A DNA stretch of 64,000 nucleotides from Thunnus maccoyii (taxonomy: Eukaryota; Chordata; Actinopteri; Scombriformes; Scombridae): assembly GCF_910596095.1 (NCBI RefSeq), contig NC_056534.1:38140088-38204087 (forward strand), given 5' to 3'. The position numbers and the translations under genes were made by a program. Every line of letters begins with the position of its first letter. Positions within the stretch are counted from its first letter, which is position 1. Of this stretch, positions 22,703 to 34,223 are shown piece after piece. The notes under the pieces were generated by a model. That model searched no databases and had not been told where the DNA came from. It saw nothing but the letters and a program-made list of their open reading frames with translations.

Positions 22703-25700
22703 GAGTGATCATGCCTGGAGTTACACTCTGACCAGTGGTTTGTGAGCTCATTGACTGCAAACATGGAGGAAAACAACTGTTACATTTCATTGACTTCACT
22801 GTTATAAAACAGCATTGAGTGCTAAAAATTAAATCTCCATGTGTGACTCATGGTCACAAAAGATTATCTGTCAAAACAGGAAGTTATGATCAATGAAGTC
22901 CCACCTGGCTGCTAATGGATGAGCGCCGCTGTGATGTCATCTCCATGGTGGAGGCCAGAGACTGCCGAGGAGGCGTTGCCGTGTCCATATGTAGCTTGGA
23001 GGCTGTTGCTGCAGAGGAGAAAGCATTGATGAGTAAGAGTCCTACTCAGACACTGACGATGGTGTCTGATCTTCCTGCAGGGCTTTATCATGCATCTTTA
23101 GAGCATATGTACACTATATCTGATTAGTATTACATGTATGTCTATTAATAGTGAGTGTGTTTGTGTGTATATGCATGTATGTGTACACGTGTCCTTACAA
23201 GTGCAAGTGTTGTCAGAGACATGCGATGAGGACTTGCGGGAACTACGTGAGGAGGTCGAGGGTGTCCGACTGCGGTCAAATCGCTCCAACGCCTCCTTGA
23301 GACTGGATGTATTCAGCTGTGACTCTGAGCCAGAGTCCTGACTCTGGAAATAACCAAGCAGACACAAAAATACACTTGATACCTGATCATTCAACAATCA
23401 TTTCACACTGTACGCTGGTAAAAATAACAGGCCTAATGGACAAGTGAGCAAAGGGTCATTCGGGATAAAATCCATGAAATTTGAACCCATAAAAACATAC
23501 TGCACAGTGAATACACTCCATATACTACAGCCAGCTACTCTACCAATTCATAGAACAAGATTAATAACCCAAATAGGCCATTTATTAACAAGTGCAAGTG
23601 TTTCACGACAGGAAAATTGGATTAACGTAAGATTAACAGCCACTATCCTAATTACCAACATGCAAAGGTTGATTTATGATACACAAGTATGTGTTGTTCT
23701 CCTCTTGATGTAATCACAGCCCCATTCATTTAGAAAGCATCCCAGGACAGCTGATTGTATTACACCACATATCAGCTGTTTGGGTCAGAAAGTGCTGCGG
23801 CGGCATAATACAGAGCGCAGCATGTGGAGGGATATGGAAGTTCTACGGTTGAGAAAATGTAGTGCCAAAGGAAAGAGCTGTCAGATGGAGAGTAAAGCAG
23901 TGAGACTTTTCTAATTATAGCATACACTTACTGATATTGATTTTTTTTTTTAGGTGTGTGAAATACATCTGGCTGCTGGTCCACAGCAGTACATCACTGA
24001 TTACTGCAGGTACACTGACTGACTATGGAAAACTACCTCATACACCCACTACACAGAATCTGAATTATCCCTTTAAAAAGAAGTGGATGGATAACAGATG
24101 GGGGGGGGGCTTTTAACTTCTTATTTATGTGAAAATTTTCATAACATATCTAAGAATATGATGTCTCTTAATAAGGCTGAATATATTATTATTTTGTATG
24201 TGTTGTATATTGTTAGTAAAGAATCAATCCATCAACGTTTAACTAGTAATCATTTAGTGATTAATTCACAAACTCAAATCTATAGTTTTTAAAAAAATAA
24301 AATAATAATTACTCTTGATTGGTATTAATATATTTAGTCATTTCTTACCTTATCCACAGTGACCTCTGGGTTGGACTCTTCGATGCCCAGCTCCCTGCGC
24401 TGCTCCGCTCTCACCTCCGCATAGCTGCAGACACAACAGGAGAAAGAGCAACAGGGTGGTTTATATGAAGGAGAAATGCTGCGTCACCAGTCAATAGATG
24501 ATAGAAGTGGATATGAGGAGCCTTGTCTAATGATCTCATGATATGTTTAATGATCAGAACAAAGTGGACCATCACTAACAGGTATAGAAAGCTGGCAGTA
24601 CCTGACTACTGTGTGTGTGCAGACAATAAATTCAGGCCGTGAGTTCCACTGGTGATAGGTGATGTAGTAGTGTGTCTGCAGCCATATCCACTGTTGACCC
24701 TTAGTCAGGAAACGGTAGTAGCAAGACTTCCCTTTACCGTACTGCATCACTGAACAGGGCAGAGAAGCAGACGAGCAGAGACATGAGAACCAACCGACAG
24801 AAAGGCTTTTACTAAGCTGAAAGTGAAAGTGTGTAAGTGTGAGCCCTCACAGTGTTCATGACACTTGGCTAGCGTCTCCAGGTCGTCCACGTGGTAATAG
24901 TCGTACCCTGATGTTCCCAGAACCTCGAATGGCAGGTAGCCTATGATTGGTGGAGCTCTGAAAAGAAGAAACGGCATCATTAGAGTGACCAAGACCACAG
25001 AAGATGCTGTTGGGTTTCAGCAGCTCAAATATAAAATATGTCAATCAGATGAGCATCTCGTAAATGTTAGTGGAGATTATACACCAATAAATGTGTGCGT
25101 CTGTGTTTACCTGTGGTCTAAGAAGAGGAACTTCCATTCAAGACTGTGTCTGGATGTGAATTCTTCGTTGGGCTCTTCCACCGTACACATCTCCTAGAAA
25201 CAGGAAAACAACAAGTTTCACATAACCAGGAGAAACATTTGGTTTGTTTCTTTCTTAGTGGCATCAATGTGGCAGCTTCATTCAATAACCAAATGGTATA
25301 CTGAATAAACTGATGAATTATTTGTGTGTGTGTGGGAATACCTTGATAAACTGAGGTTTGGCCAGCCGGACAGTGGCCACGAAGCACACCTGGTCGTCAA
25401 ACGCAGGCTGTAGCGACCGCTGTAACACCCCCGCCAGACCGTTCCTCGTCACATTGGGAACTAGGCAACAGAAAACAGAGTGTTACTCTGCCAGTCAACA
25501 CCACTTTCAAGGTGTCTGACTGAGGACTATGTAATAATTAACAAACTATTAATAAACTATATTAAAATATAGTTTCATCATTTTTTCTTTAAATAGGTCA
25601 GACACACAGAGTTTGTGTTCTGGTGCACGTTGCCATGAACAAGCTTGTAATGTGAAATAACAAGAAAATCTTCTGACTGTCGGCTCCATTTAGTGCCATT

Positions 25701-28441
25701 AATCTGCTTCAGTATGTTGAGATTTGTGTCGTACCGTTGTTAAGTGACTTGAAGTTGCCGATGAACTTGACATATTCGTAGACGGGGGATTGTTTGGGGT
25801 CAATGGCCCCTCGCAGCATATGACAGCAGAACTCCATGCAGTTCTTAGCTGGAAAAAGAGATAAAAACACAGAATTTAGCAAAAAACTAATTAGTGTGAC
25901 ATCCAGTAAAAACCTTGTTCATGTGTTCAGAGTGATGCATGATGCTCTACTGATCAAACACTTTAATAATGATAACCTCCTTCAACCTCACATACAAACA
26001 CACAGTACGGTGCAGGTAACATGACTGAGTGTTACTGACTCTTTAAGTAATCGGAGCTGAGGCCCTCTTGGTCAGTGGGGTGTGTGGACAGAGCCTTGTA
26101 CACCTCAGAGTGTTCCCCGACTGGCAGAAAGTTTAACAGGTTCTGGTCCACCAAGTCCGCCTGGAGAACAAACACACACAGAAATGCATGAGAACCTGAC
26201 CTGGTCATCCAGACATGTTTAATCTGAACAACACAAAAAATCCTGTTACAGCTTGTTCTACAGTATTCAGGCCAGTTTTACTCACCGGTAGGTGTTCTAG
26301 TAGTGAGGTGATGCTCTCAGAGACGTAGAGGATGTTCCCATCAGTCATTATTGCTATAAAGAACCCGTCCAGAGCCTGATGATGCAAGACAGGACAAGGA
26401 GAAAACTCTTTAACGTTGTGCTTCAGCAGTAGAAGTTCAAATGGACTTTTCTTTAAATCAGAAGATATTTAAAATGGTAATTTAAAACTAATGATTCAGG
26501 ATCTTTCTTAAAATAATGCAAATTAAATTCTAATCCAACAGGTCATTTTCACAGCAGGAGAAACACAGGTGTTATTACTAATAACATTATCTCAGTAAGC
26601 CAGCATGCACAACACCAGCACCCTGAAACTGAAGCAGCTTAATGCCCATCATTAGTTTGATTATTTACACACATGATGTGTCAAAACGTCTTCCATTTGT
26701 TCAGGTGAATTTGAAATGAACCACAGCAGTAAAATAACAGTGAACATAGCTTCTGTGTCTTTCTGACCTCCAGCATGAGCTGGGTGAACTCCTCGTTGCT
26801 AAGAAACGGAGGCTTCCAGTCCTGCCTGATCTCACTGGACTCCGACTGGGCGGCGATTTCTGAAGGTGGAGAAATAAAAGCAATTTGATTTTTTTATGAG
26901 GAAGTCTTTTAGGGAAAAGTCAAGTAAGAAAAACATGAACAGGTGACAAGACGGCAGAAAAACAAAGCCTACAATAACACAAGACAACAGGCTATAAAAA
27001 TGTATTGATAGTGCAAGGCTCAGAGTGAAAACAAGGCAGTTAAACAGAACTGATAACACAGTGCACAGAGTGCAAGCACAGTTGATAGTTAATTGTTCTG
27101 CGTGGTCATGATAACAGCTAGAAAGGAGAAGTGTTTCTCTCTTAAAACGAATAGTAACTCATTCTCAAACACATAATTCAACTACTGCACAACAATCAGT
27201 TATAGTGAATTAAGTAAACAACACACGGTTGAAAGGTTCAAACTAATTCAAGGGTAATTTAGCCGTCACTAACTGCACCCATGTCTCATAAAAAGTGTTA
27301 TAAAAACATGTTTCTTTCAGCAAGCTGAAAGTAAACAAGCACAGACAACAGAGTAACCGAGAGTAACACTTTAAACCTAAATATAGAACAAAAATGTCCA
27401 CCAGGTGTTCCACGTAAACACAGGAAGTGAGGTGAGGATGTGAAAACAGAACCGACCTTTGTGTTTACACAGGAAGTCGATGCTTTTCTGCAGGATGGTG
27501 GATTTGTCCATCTTCCTCGTATTGCCTGGCAACATTGTGCCAAGTTCCTTGATGAGGACATTGAACTGGTCTCTCCTCTTCTTCTCAGACTTGTTACGGG
27601 ACACGCTACAGTTGGAAAAGACAGGATTAGATGCTAAATGTTAAAACACATTCTGTTTATTTGATCTAGATTAGTCTGACATCATGACTCGTGTTGGTTC
27701 ATTAAAACAGGAGCAGGCAGACTGAGGACAATCCTCAACATACCTTGTGATGTTTATGAATATTTAGCTCATACTACTCTTAGCGAGTTCATTCATAGCT
27801 TACCGTTTTGCTTTGTCCTTTTCATCTTCTTCCATCAACCCATCAAAGATGCTACAATCATCCCTGTGTGAGGACAGAAAAAACACATTTACACACTTTC
27901 TCTTCCTTGTTGTCCGACTCGCTGTGTGTGTTGTCCTGCGAGTGCACGTTTGTTGGCAGCTTGAAAGCAGATATGCATTGTTAATAATAGCTAATGACGG
28001 ATGTTGGCTAATGAGAGGATTCCTACATGCCAGCAGCAGGTTTATTTTTGGGTCACAAAAAAAAAAAAAAAAGGAGAGTGAGACAAACAGAGAGAGGAGG
28101 AATGTGTTGCGCTTGCCAAGGTTATGAGTGTATTTGGGGTTTCTGCCTACATTTCATGTAATATGGGTCAATATTAATACTTTCATTTCTGCTGATGGAT
28201 GACACTCCGCATCTTTATCATTTGCTGATTTTTATGCCAAAAAAGGCAAAAAAACAGTGTTTTCTTTATTTATTTTCTTTATTATCAAAAAGATGGTAAA
28301 GTGTCTCAAACAGAAAACTGAGAGCCCGTTGACTACCAGTTTAACCATTTACGTCACTGGTATGCCATAATAATAACAACAACAATGGCTTCATGTTTTG
28401 CAGACCTATGTATAGCGTACATACCCTATGCTTGATGTCAT
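17914..28441 (-). CDS. clock: CLOCK circadian bHLH-PAS transcription factor, complete coding region
   Basis: CLOCK pairs with BMAL/ARNTL in the nucleus, binds CACGTG E-boxes and drives period and cryptochrome genes. Exons in transcript order: 28441-28425, 27863-27804, 27605-27457, 26859-26768, 26375-26286, 26160-26040, 25848-25735, 25460-25342, 25193-25111, 24957-24851, 24749-24602, 24424-24349, 23343-23199, 23008-22905, 22754-22608, 22510-22352, 21647-21444, 19555-19368, 19269-19140, 18552-18418, 18234-17914. They sum to 2709 nt, 902 residues. The N-terminus is [14 protein letters not shown]; the basic helix-loop-helix lies at about residues 26-75 ([13 protein letters not shown]), PAS-A at about 92-165 and PAS-B at about 266-330 ([20 protein letters not shown]). 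Glutamine tracts occupy 493-515 and 835-868. The exon at 22510-22352 is the coiled-coil segment corresponding to the one lost in mouse Clock-delta19. The protein ends SVSSQPQ. Whether it is clocka or clockb is not resolved. Confidence 0.97.
18019..18120 (-). repeat. C-terminal polyglutamine tract of clock (Q19-R-Q14)
   Basis: In the last clock exon, 18120-18064 encodes 19 Gln (16 consecutive CAA then 3 CAG), 18063-18061 is one CGG Arg, and 18060-18019 encodes 14 Gln (mixed CAA/CAG). This position matches the C-terminal PolyQ of fish and bird CLOCK that varies in length between populations. Confidence 0.95.
20365..20408. repeat. (GT)n microsatellite
   Basis: About 22 GT units in the clock intron between 19556 and 21443. 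That 1.9 kb intron has no other exon signal; it also holds the G-rich block near 21.0 kb. Confidence 0.9.
20993..21042 (+). repeat. G-rich block in a clock intron
   Basis: Several runs of 4 to 12 G separated by short spacers (GTGGGTGA, ACGGGGTGAC). On the transcribed RNA this is a C-rich block; on the + strand it could form G-quadruplexes. Confidence 0.7.
21300..21438. repeat. (GT)n microsatellite beside a clock 5' splice site
   Basis: A GT tract of about 139 bp with sparse GAGT and GCGT interruptions. Read on the clock strand it is a CA repeat starting within 5 bases of the GTGAGA donor at 21443. Confidence 0.95.
22635..22703 (-). repeat. Central polyglutamine tract of clock (Q23)
   Basis: 23 Gln codons in the clock exon 22754-22608. 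The first 11 (22703-22671) are uninterrupted CAA, then CAG and CAA mix. It lies just before the coiled-coil exon and is flanked by SVTPGMIT and PQQLQTNVQ. Confidence 0.95.
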
Positions 28442-28514
28442 GGTGGCTGCTGATCAGGGCTGTGGCTGCAGTGATTTGCTCTTTAGGCGTGAGGTAGGCA
28501 TTTGGAAGACCACC
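28442..28514 (-). other. clock 5' UTR part of the start-codon exon
   Basis: The complement has an acceptor TTTTCTCCAG just above 28514, then 73 untranslated bases ending GCAGCCACC immediately before ATG at 28441-28439. The Kozak context (GCCACCATGA) is strong and supports this start. Confidence 0.65.
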
Positions 28515-29529
28515 TGGAGAAAACCAAACATGTCAAGTGTCAGTTATGTTTTATGTTGCAGTTTAGTGAACTAAAAACACCAGTGAATGCTGCGTACATC
28601 ATTCAGAGCCTGAAAATAGGTCCCTTGTTATTTTTATGAATTTAATTCTCAATTAAACTGAGACTCCCCCAAAGTTCTCGGCCTTAATTAGTCGCTTTTA
28701 TTTGAACACATTTGCAACTGCATATATAAACACAGTCATGTTGAGAAGCAGGGTAACTGGATCGGCTTCAACTGAAAACAGGCCAACTTATTACAGAGTT
28801 ATGTAAACTTGATGCATAGTCCTCTTTGATACATGCAATAAAAAACTAGTATTATGTCTGTAAGTTTATCTCCCAGTGTTTCAACCTCCAACATGAATCA
28901 CAATTATCAGCAAAGAGTTCAGATGAGCGACTTCCTCTGGGAGTTCACAGCTGACTAATATTTATAGAGTCAACTTAGGTGAATCCTTAATCAATCAATT
29001 ACAACATGTCAGGGAACACATGTGAATGACCTGCATGACCAAACTTCAAACTCTTTCATCAGCTAATTTTAAGTTTCTACAAGGAACTTTCATTTGGTGT
29101 TGTCTTTAGCGGCCCCTGTGGACTACAGTGGTAGTATTTTCCCAGAATGAATTTCCCCGGAGCACCGCTGCCTCTGGTCGTAAAGATCTTGGCTAGCGCG
29201 TGCATTTGTTTTGGAAGCAAGTGAAAGAAAGACACAACTCATTTTTAATACTATTTCTTTTTTTAAACGTCTTTGTACTCCCTCGTGCTACGATGCTGAA
29301 CGTAATGTAAACATCAGCTCTTCCGCTCTGCGTGCCGGAAATCGTTTCGTCTGATTTTGCAGGGAATCAGACCTGGTGGCAGATATTTAGAATAAATATA
29401 TAGAAACAGACAATCTACTCGCTGATGGTCTCCTTTACTTATGTAGATCATATAGGAGGCGTCATGAGACTGTTTCACAGCCAGTCAAAAGTTCCTTTTA
29501 GTAACTTTAAAGTTAATCACAACACAGCT

Positions 29530-29530
<1 letters not shown>

Positions 29531-29602
<72 letters not shown>

Positions 29603-29607
29603 CGTGT
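29531..29607. repeat. (GT)n microsatellite
   Basis: About 38 GT units in the 5' intronic region of clock, just downstream (clock strand) of the candidate untranslated exon 29762-29621. Confidence 0.9.
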
Positions 29608-29620
29608 AGTCACTCCTCAC

Positions 29621-29762
29621 CTCACTGCAGCTTATGCACGTGGTCAATCAACGTCTTTTCTCAGGGGTCGTAGGAAGGGTTTGGGGTCAAAGCTGACGTT
29701 GAGGTCATTAGGGGTCACGAGAGGTCACCAAACCACAGGAAAGACATGATGGTCAATCAAAC
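29621..29762 (-). other. Candidate untranslated 5' exon of clock
   Basis: On the complement, TTTCTCCTGCAG (acceptor) ends at 29763 and GTGAGGAG (donor) begins at 29620, giving a 142-base exon with no long frame. It would contain a short upstream ATG frame of 10 codons. Vertebrate CLOCK genes commonly have untranslated leader exons. It also contains the DR4 half-site array, so that segment may be exon, enhancer or both. Confidence 0.4.
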
Positions 29763-29796
29763 CTGCAGGAGAAATCAGAGCAGAACATCGGGGTCA
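29637..29796. promoter_or_regulatory. E-box plus nuclear-receptor half-site cluster (tandem DR4)
   Basis: A perfect E-box CACGTG lies at 29637-29642. Hexamers GGGTCA 29684-29689, AGGTCA 29702-29707, GGGTCA 29712-29717, AGGTCA 29722-29727 and GGGTCA 29791-29796 all point the same way. The central three are spaced exactly 4 bases apart (TTAG, CGAG), making two overlapping DR4 elements, the arrangement bound by thyroid hormone receptor/RXR and LXR/RXR. Function is inferred. Confidence 0.45.
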
Positions 29797-30570
29797 TCCG
29801 CTGTCATAAGCTTTTAGCCAATTTTCCATCTCTATTATATTGTTTATTACATTATATCTTTATTATATTAGTTATGATATTCATGAAAATTCACTTTTTG
29901 CAGAGTCTGATTGCAATTGAAGCTAACAAATTACAATTTTTATGAGTCTATACAGAAAAAATCATCTTGGTTGTAACCTACATTAATACAAGAAAAACTC
30001 TAATATTCATATATTTGATCATTTCTGAGCAATCTGTCACCGTAAACATGTTACTGCTGCAGGCATCTGATTCTACATGTGCACATGTAAATCAAAGATA
30101 GCTCACTTACACAATTTATTATTATCATGAGATGCGACAGAGTATAACAAATATTATAATTATAATATATACATATATAGACAAAACTTTGTCTGTTTGA
30201 ATCCATGTTTTAGCTCAGAGTGTTACAGGTTGGGAGCCTGTAACACTCAGCACAGCAGATTATCACTACTCATTTAACTATTCTGTCTTTTCTGTTTTAC
30301 AGTGTGTCAGTTAGCACATAACAACTATGGTACAACTATGTTAATTCTATTTAACTAACTATTAAATATTTAATAAAAACTGAGTGAAGGAATCATGACT
30401 GAGGAAAGATCCTAAAATTCCAGCTTAATGAGTCTTTAAAGAGTTAATAACATACATCAGTACAGTGTGGAGAACCTGAAATAAATCAATTATTATGCAT
30501 ATATTATCTACTCTTTTGGAGTGCAGTGACCCAGTTTTGAAAAAGTGGTGATTCAATATAGTGAACTTAC

Positions 30571-30662
30571 TCTCTGGAATGTCTGTTTGTGGGCAGAGCT
30601 TGCTGTTTTAGAGCCTATCCTTCCAGGCACTGACAAACCTTTACGTGTGAGCCACACCTTGC
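30571..30662 (-). other. Candidate untranslated 5' exon of clock
   Basis: On the complement a T-rich tract and TGTTGCAG acceptor precede 30662, and a consensus GTAAGT donor follows 30571. The 92-base segment has no long frame. Both splice sites are strong, so this is a reasonable leader exon, but expression data would be needed. Confidence 0.4.
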
Positions 30663-30789
30663 CTGCAACACAAAAAAAAAACCAGACTCATTCACAAACA
30701 CACCATTGAGCCTGTGTTCACTGCTCACTTTGCATGCAAATAGTGGAGGCCAACAATGAAAGTAGATATTGTAGTTCAAAACAGGAAAT

Positions 30790-30951
30790 AAGGACTGCAA
30801 CAAACTATGTTTTCAATCAAATCAATTGTTTGATCTATAAAATATCAGAAAATGGTGAAAAATGCTCTTCAGATTTTCAAAGACACAAACCGACGTCTTT
30901 AAATTGTTTATTTGTTCCAACAGTTCAAAACTCTGGAGCAGAACCATCAGA
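30790..30951 (+). mobile_element. hAT-like MITE, partial copy
   Basis: Begins GGACTGCAACAAACTATGTT and continues through TTTGATCTATAAAATATCAG and AATGGTGAAAAATG. This is the left half of the same element found complete at 31340-31692. Confidence 0.5.
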
Positions 30952-30952
30952 T

Positions 30953-31106
30953 TAGAGCTGCAACCAACAATTATTTTCATCTTTGATTAATCTGATAGTT
31001 TCTCCAGTAATGGTTTGGTCTATTAAATGTTTTGAAAACAGTAAAAAAAAAAAAAAAAGGCCATTACAGTTTCTAAAATTGCACAATAATATAAAACGCA
31101 CACACA

Positions 31107-31158
<52 letters not shown>

Positions 31159-31251
31159 ATAAATATATCAGAAAATTATCACAACTGAGCGGCTGGAACC
31201 ATTTTTACTAGAAAAAATTACTTCAACAATTAATCAATTGTTTCAGCTCTA
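30953..31251 (+). mobile_element. hAT-like MITE interrupted by a CA repeat
   Basis: Starts TAGAGCTGCAACCAACAATT and ends TTTCAGCTCTA, so the ends are inverted (TAGAGCTG / CAGCTCTA). A CA microsatellite at 31089-31155 replaces part of the interior. Confidence 0.55.
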
Positions 31252-31339
31252 CGTTAGATAAAGAAAAGCAGCAAATTCCCACAAGTTAGAAGCTTTCACT
31301 CAAGAATGTTGGCATATTTGCTCACAAAATGACACCAGT

Positions 31340-31692
31340 TAGGGCTCAAACTAATGATTATTTTCATTATCGATTCATCTGTCAATTTGTTTCTCATTTA
31401 ATCGATTAGTTGTTTGTTCTAGAAACTGTCCGAAAACGGTGAAAAATGGCAATCACTGTTTCCCAAAGACCAAGATGCACCCTTTCATTTCTTGTTCTGT
31501 CTTCACCAACAGTCCACAAACCAAAGATATTAAATACATATTAATATTCACATTTAAGAAGCTTGAACCAGAGAATTTTGGCATTTTTCCTTTTAAAAAA
31601 AACGACAACCAATTAATCGACTATCAAAATAGCTGCCAATTAATTTTCTGTCAATCAACTAATCAATTTATCAACTACTCCTTTCAGCTCTA
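31340..31692 (+). mobile_element. hAT-like MITE, near-complete copy
   Basis: About 353 bp from TAGGGCTCAAACTAATG to TTTCAGCTCTA. It contains the recurring motifs ATTATCGATTCATCTGTCAA, CCACAAACCAAAGATATT and TTCACATTTAAGAAGCTTGA. It has no coding capacity and lies in the 5' intronic region of clock. Confidence 0.6.
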
Positions 31693-32371
31693 AAAAAAAG
31701 TATCATTTCAGCATAAAGAATATGTTTAGTGTCCAGGTGAACAATCTAACAGTCAAGTTCTCAAACTTGTCCAGCAGTCTCCAGCACCAATAAGACAACA
31801 GATCACCGCCTGGATCACACTGCGTCCCAATGAACCACATCTAAGAGGATTTTGTTTTAAGATATGACTGTAGGCAGGAAGGTCACGCTGGGTAACGTTA
31901 TAGTGAAACCTATACATAACAGCACCCTGTCTGGTTTCGTTGTCATATTTACAACGTGAAATAATAGTGAGATGTAAGTATTATGTCTAACCATCTTGAT
32001 GACCCCACAGTGGCTCTACTTTGGGAAGCACTGGCCTGACCTACAGTCATGTATTCCTGATGGCCAGGCTTCTTCACTGCCCCACTGTACACTGTTCACC
32101 ACTGCCAATGAATAAACACTGATACTAGCAACATGGCCCAGTGGAGACGAGTAATCCAGTCCGACCAAAACAGCCACCAGCTATCAGATAAACACAATAA
32201 ATGTCTTAATATACGTTTTTTTGTGCCACAGGTGTTCGTTATACAACCGAAAGAGAGCAACCCATATAGCTAGCTTAGCATGCTAACTAAGCTTGCTACC
32301 GAAAACTGGCCGTTTAGCTAACTCGGGAGATTTAACGCTCTTTCTGTCCCCGTTTACTCCCGCTAACTTAC

Positions 32372-32735
32372 ACTCGCTAATACTCGACTGACACGGTTAT
32401 GGCAGGGTTTTTTTGTTAGGAAACAAAACAAACATACAGGAGGAATATCAGCCTCCACCATGGCGAGCTGGCGCCGAGCCTCAAGCTGTCACGCAACAAC
32501 TGACATTGAAGACAAAATAATCTGTGAAAAATATTACCGTTGGTCTCCAAACGCCGCGACGAAACTGGAGCCTAAACATCCGCGAGGGGCGAGATCCTCG
32601 CAAAAGCCGACCAAAACACCAGAGTCGGTAACGTTAGCGCAGAAATGTCTAAAAGCGGCGACGGTGGAAACATTTTCGCGGCAGATGTATGTGTACACAC
32701 ACACGTTCAGAGGCGTACACGCACACGCTCGCCCA

Positions 32736-32788
<53 letters not shown>

Positions 32789-33100
32789 ACACACTTACAC
32801 ACACACACACACTGGCTGCTCTGAATGTGGGTCACTGGGCCTTGCTCTCCCTCAAGCGTGCGGAAACAGTCCCGAAGCCTCCTCTGCAGTCCCACCGCTT
32901 CCGCACGCTACAAAAAAAAAAAAGAACACCGTTTACCGATCTCAACGGCCGTGCTACTTCACAATCGGCGACCACCGGACGTGCATTTTAAAAAAAACAG
33001 AGCCCTTTACCTTCCCGAATGATCGACAGCAGCCTCCGTGTTTTGCTCGCTTGAACGTTGCAGTCGAGGCGGTGGGGGCCAGGAGGACTCCGGGTTGGGG
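32372..33100 (-). promoter_or_regulatory. CpG-rich promoter / first-exon zone of clock
   Basis: CpG density is clearly higher than around it (for example GCGAGGGGCGAGATCCTCG near 32.6 kb and many CG pairs at 33.05-33.25 kb). On the complement a consensus GTAAGT donor begins at 32371 and a GTAATA donor near 32538, either of which could close an untranslated first exon. A CA repeat (32739-32812) is embedded. The transcription start cannot be fixed from sequence. Confidence 0.4.
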
Positions 33101-34140
33101 AGAAAAACAGGAGGCCTACTTCATATTACGACGTACAGTCATGCGCAATAGAGACAGTAGGGCGCACTATTTTGCAAGTACAGTAGCAGCAGATCGGAGG
33201 AGGAGATCGCTGCTGAGTGATCTTTCAGAGAGGGAAATGACTCCGCGGGTTTTGTGGCTTTCCCAGACACAGACTAGTCCACCGATTTGAGTGCCACCTA
33301 GTTTCCAGTAGGTTTGACGTCTGTAAATTGATGCATTTAAAGCGGGAATGATGGATACTATGCAGGATTATAACCGTAGATATCCACTTATGTCGTGTTT
33401 TATTAAATTCTTGGGACAAAAACTAGACTTAAAACTGTCAAAGTGTCTCATTACAAATGTTACCGTGATATTAATACGCATTAATAACACCACAATAATT
33501 GTCATATTCAGTTTAGGTGGCAGTGAATGGGCTGTGTGAATGTGACATTGGACGGTAGCCAGAAGGGTGCAGAGCAGGGTAGGGATGGCCCTGCTTGATG
33601 GCAAGGGGGTTTCCCCTTTTTATCGACATCCAATCACAAGCTCCACAGGCCGTGACGTTATACCTGTACTGTGTCGAGGATCCCCTAACTTCACATTGTT
33701 TTTTGTTTTTTGTTGTTGTTGTTTTGACACCAGAAACCTCTTGTATGAAATCATTCATTTTACCTCATCTCCAAACGAGCCTGTCATTCTTAATGACAAA
33801 TCAGTGATAATGATATATATAAAGGTGAGTTTATTATTGATCAAAGCAAAGTTTTCACCCTTTACCAGGTAAATACAACATTCATAAACAAAGATACATG
33901 AAAGAAATGAAATGACAGTGAGGTGGAGGTGAGACAAGCCCACCAGTAAACATGTATCATGGTTACAATGACCACTAAATTAACTCCACACTCTAAAATA
34001 TTACATTACAATACAGGACATGAACAAGCTACTTTCTCACTTTGCTAGCCGTGGAAACTAAATCTCACCAACAGGAATGACGTCACTTTGAATCACTTCC
34101 GAATCGAGGGTCTAAGAATAGAAAGTGTTGTATTGCTCCT

Positions 34141-34223
34141 CAGATTGTAAAGCCCCTTGAGGCACATCTGTGATACGTAATATCAGGCTATACAAATAAA
34201 ATTGACTTGACCTGACTTGACAC
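34141..34223 (+). mobile_element. 3' tail of a LINE/SINE-type retroelement
   Basis: ATTGTAAAGCCCCTTGAGGC, then GGCTATACAAATAAAATTGA and a tail of TTGACYTGAC-like repeats. This is a familiar 3' end of fish retroelements. Only the tail is left. Confidence 0.45.

Noticed and set aside
32460-33290. 276-codon open frame on the + strand (starts MASWRRASS)
   Set aside because: It lies in the CpG-rich zone upstream of clock, is padded by a CA repeat read as Thr-His, and has no domain or splice pattern; it looks like a chance frame.
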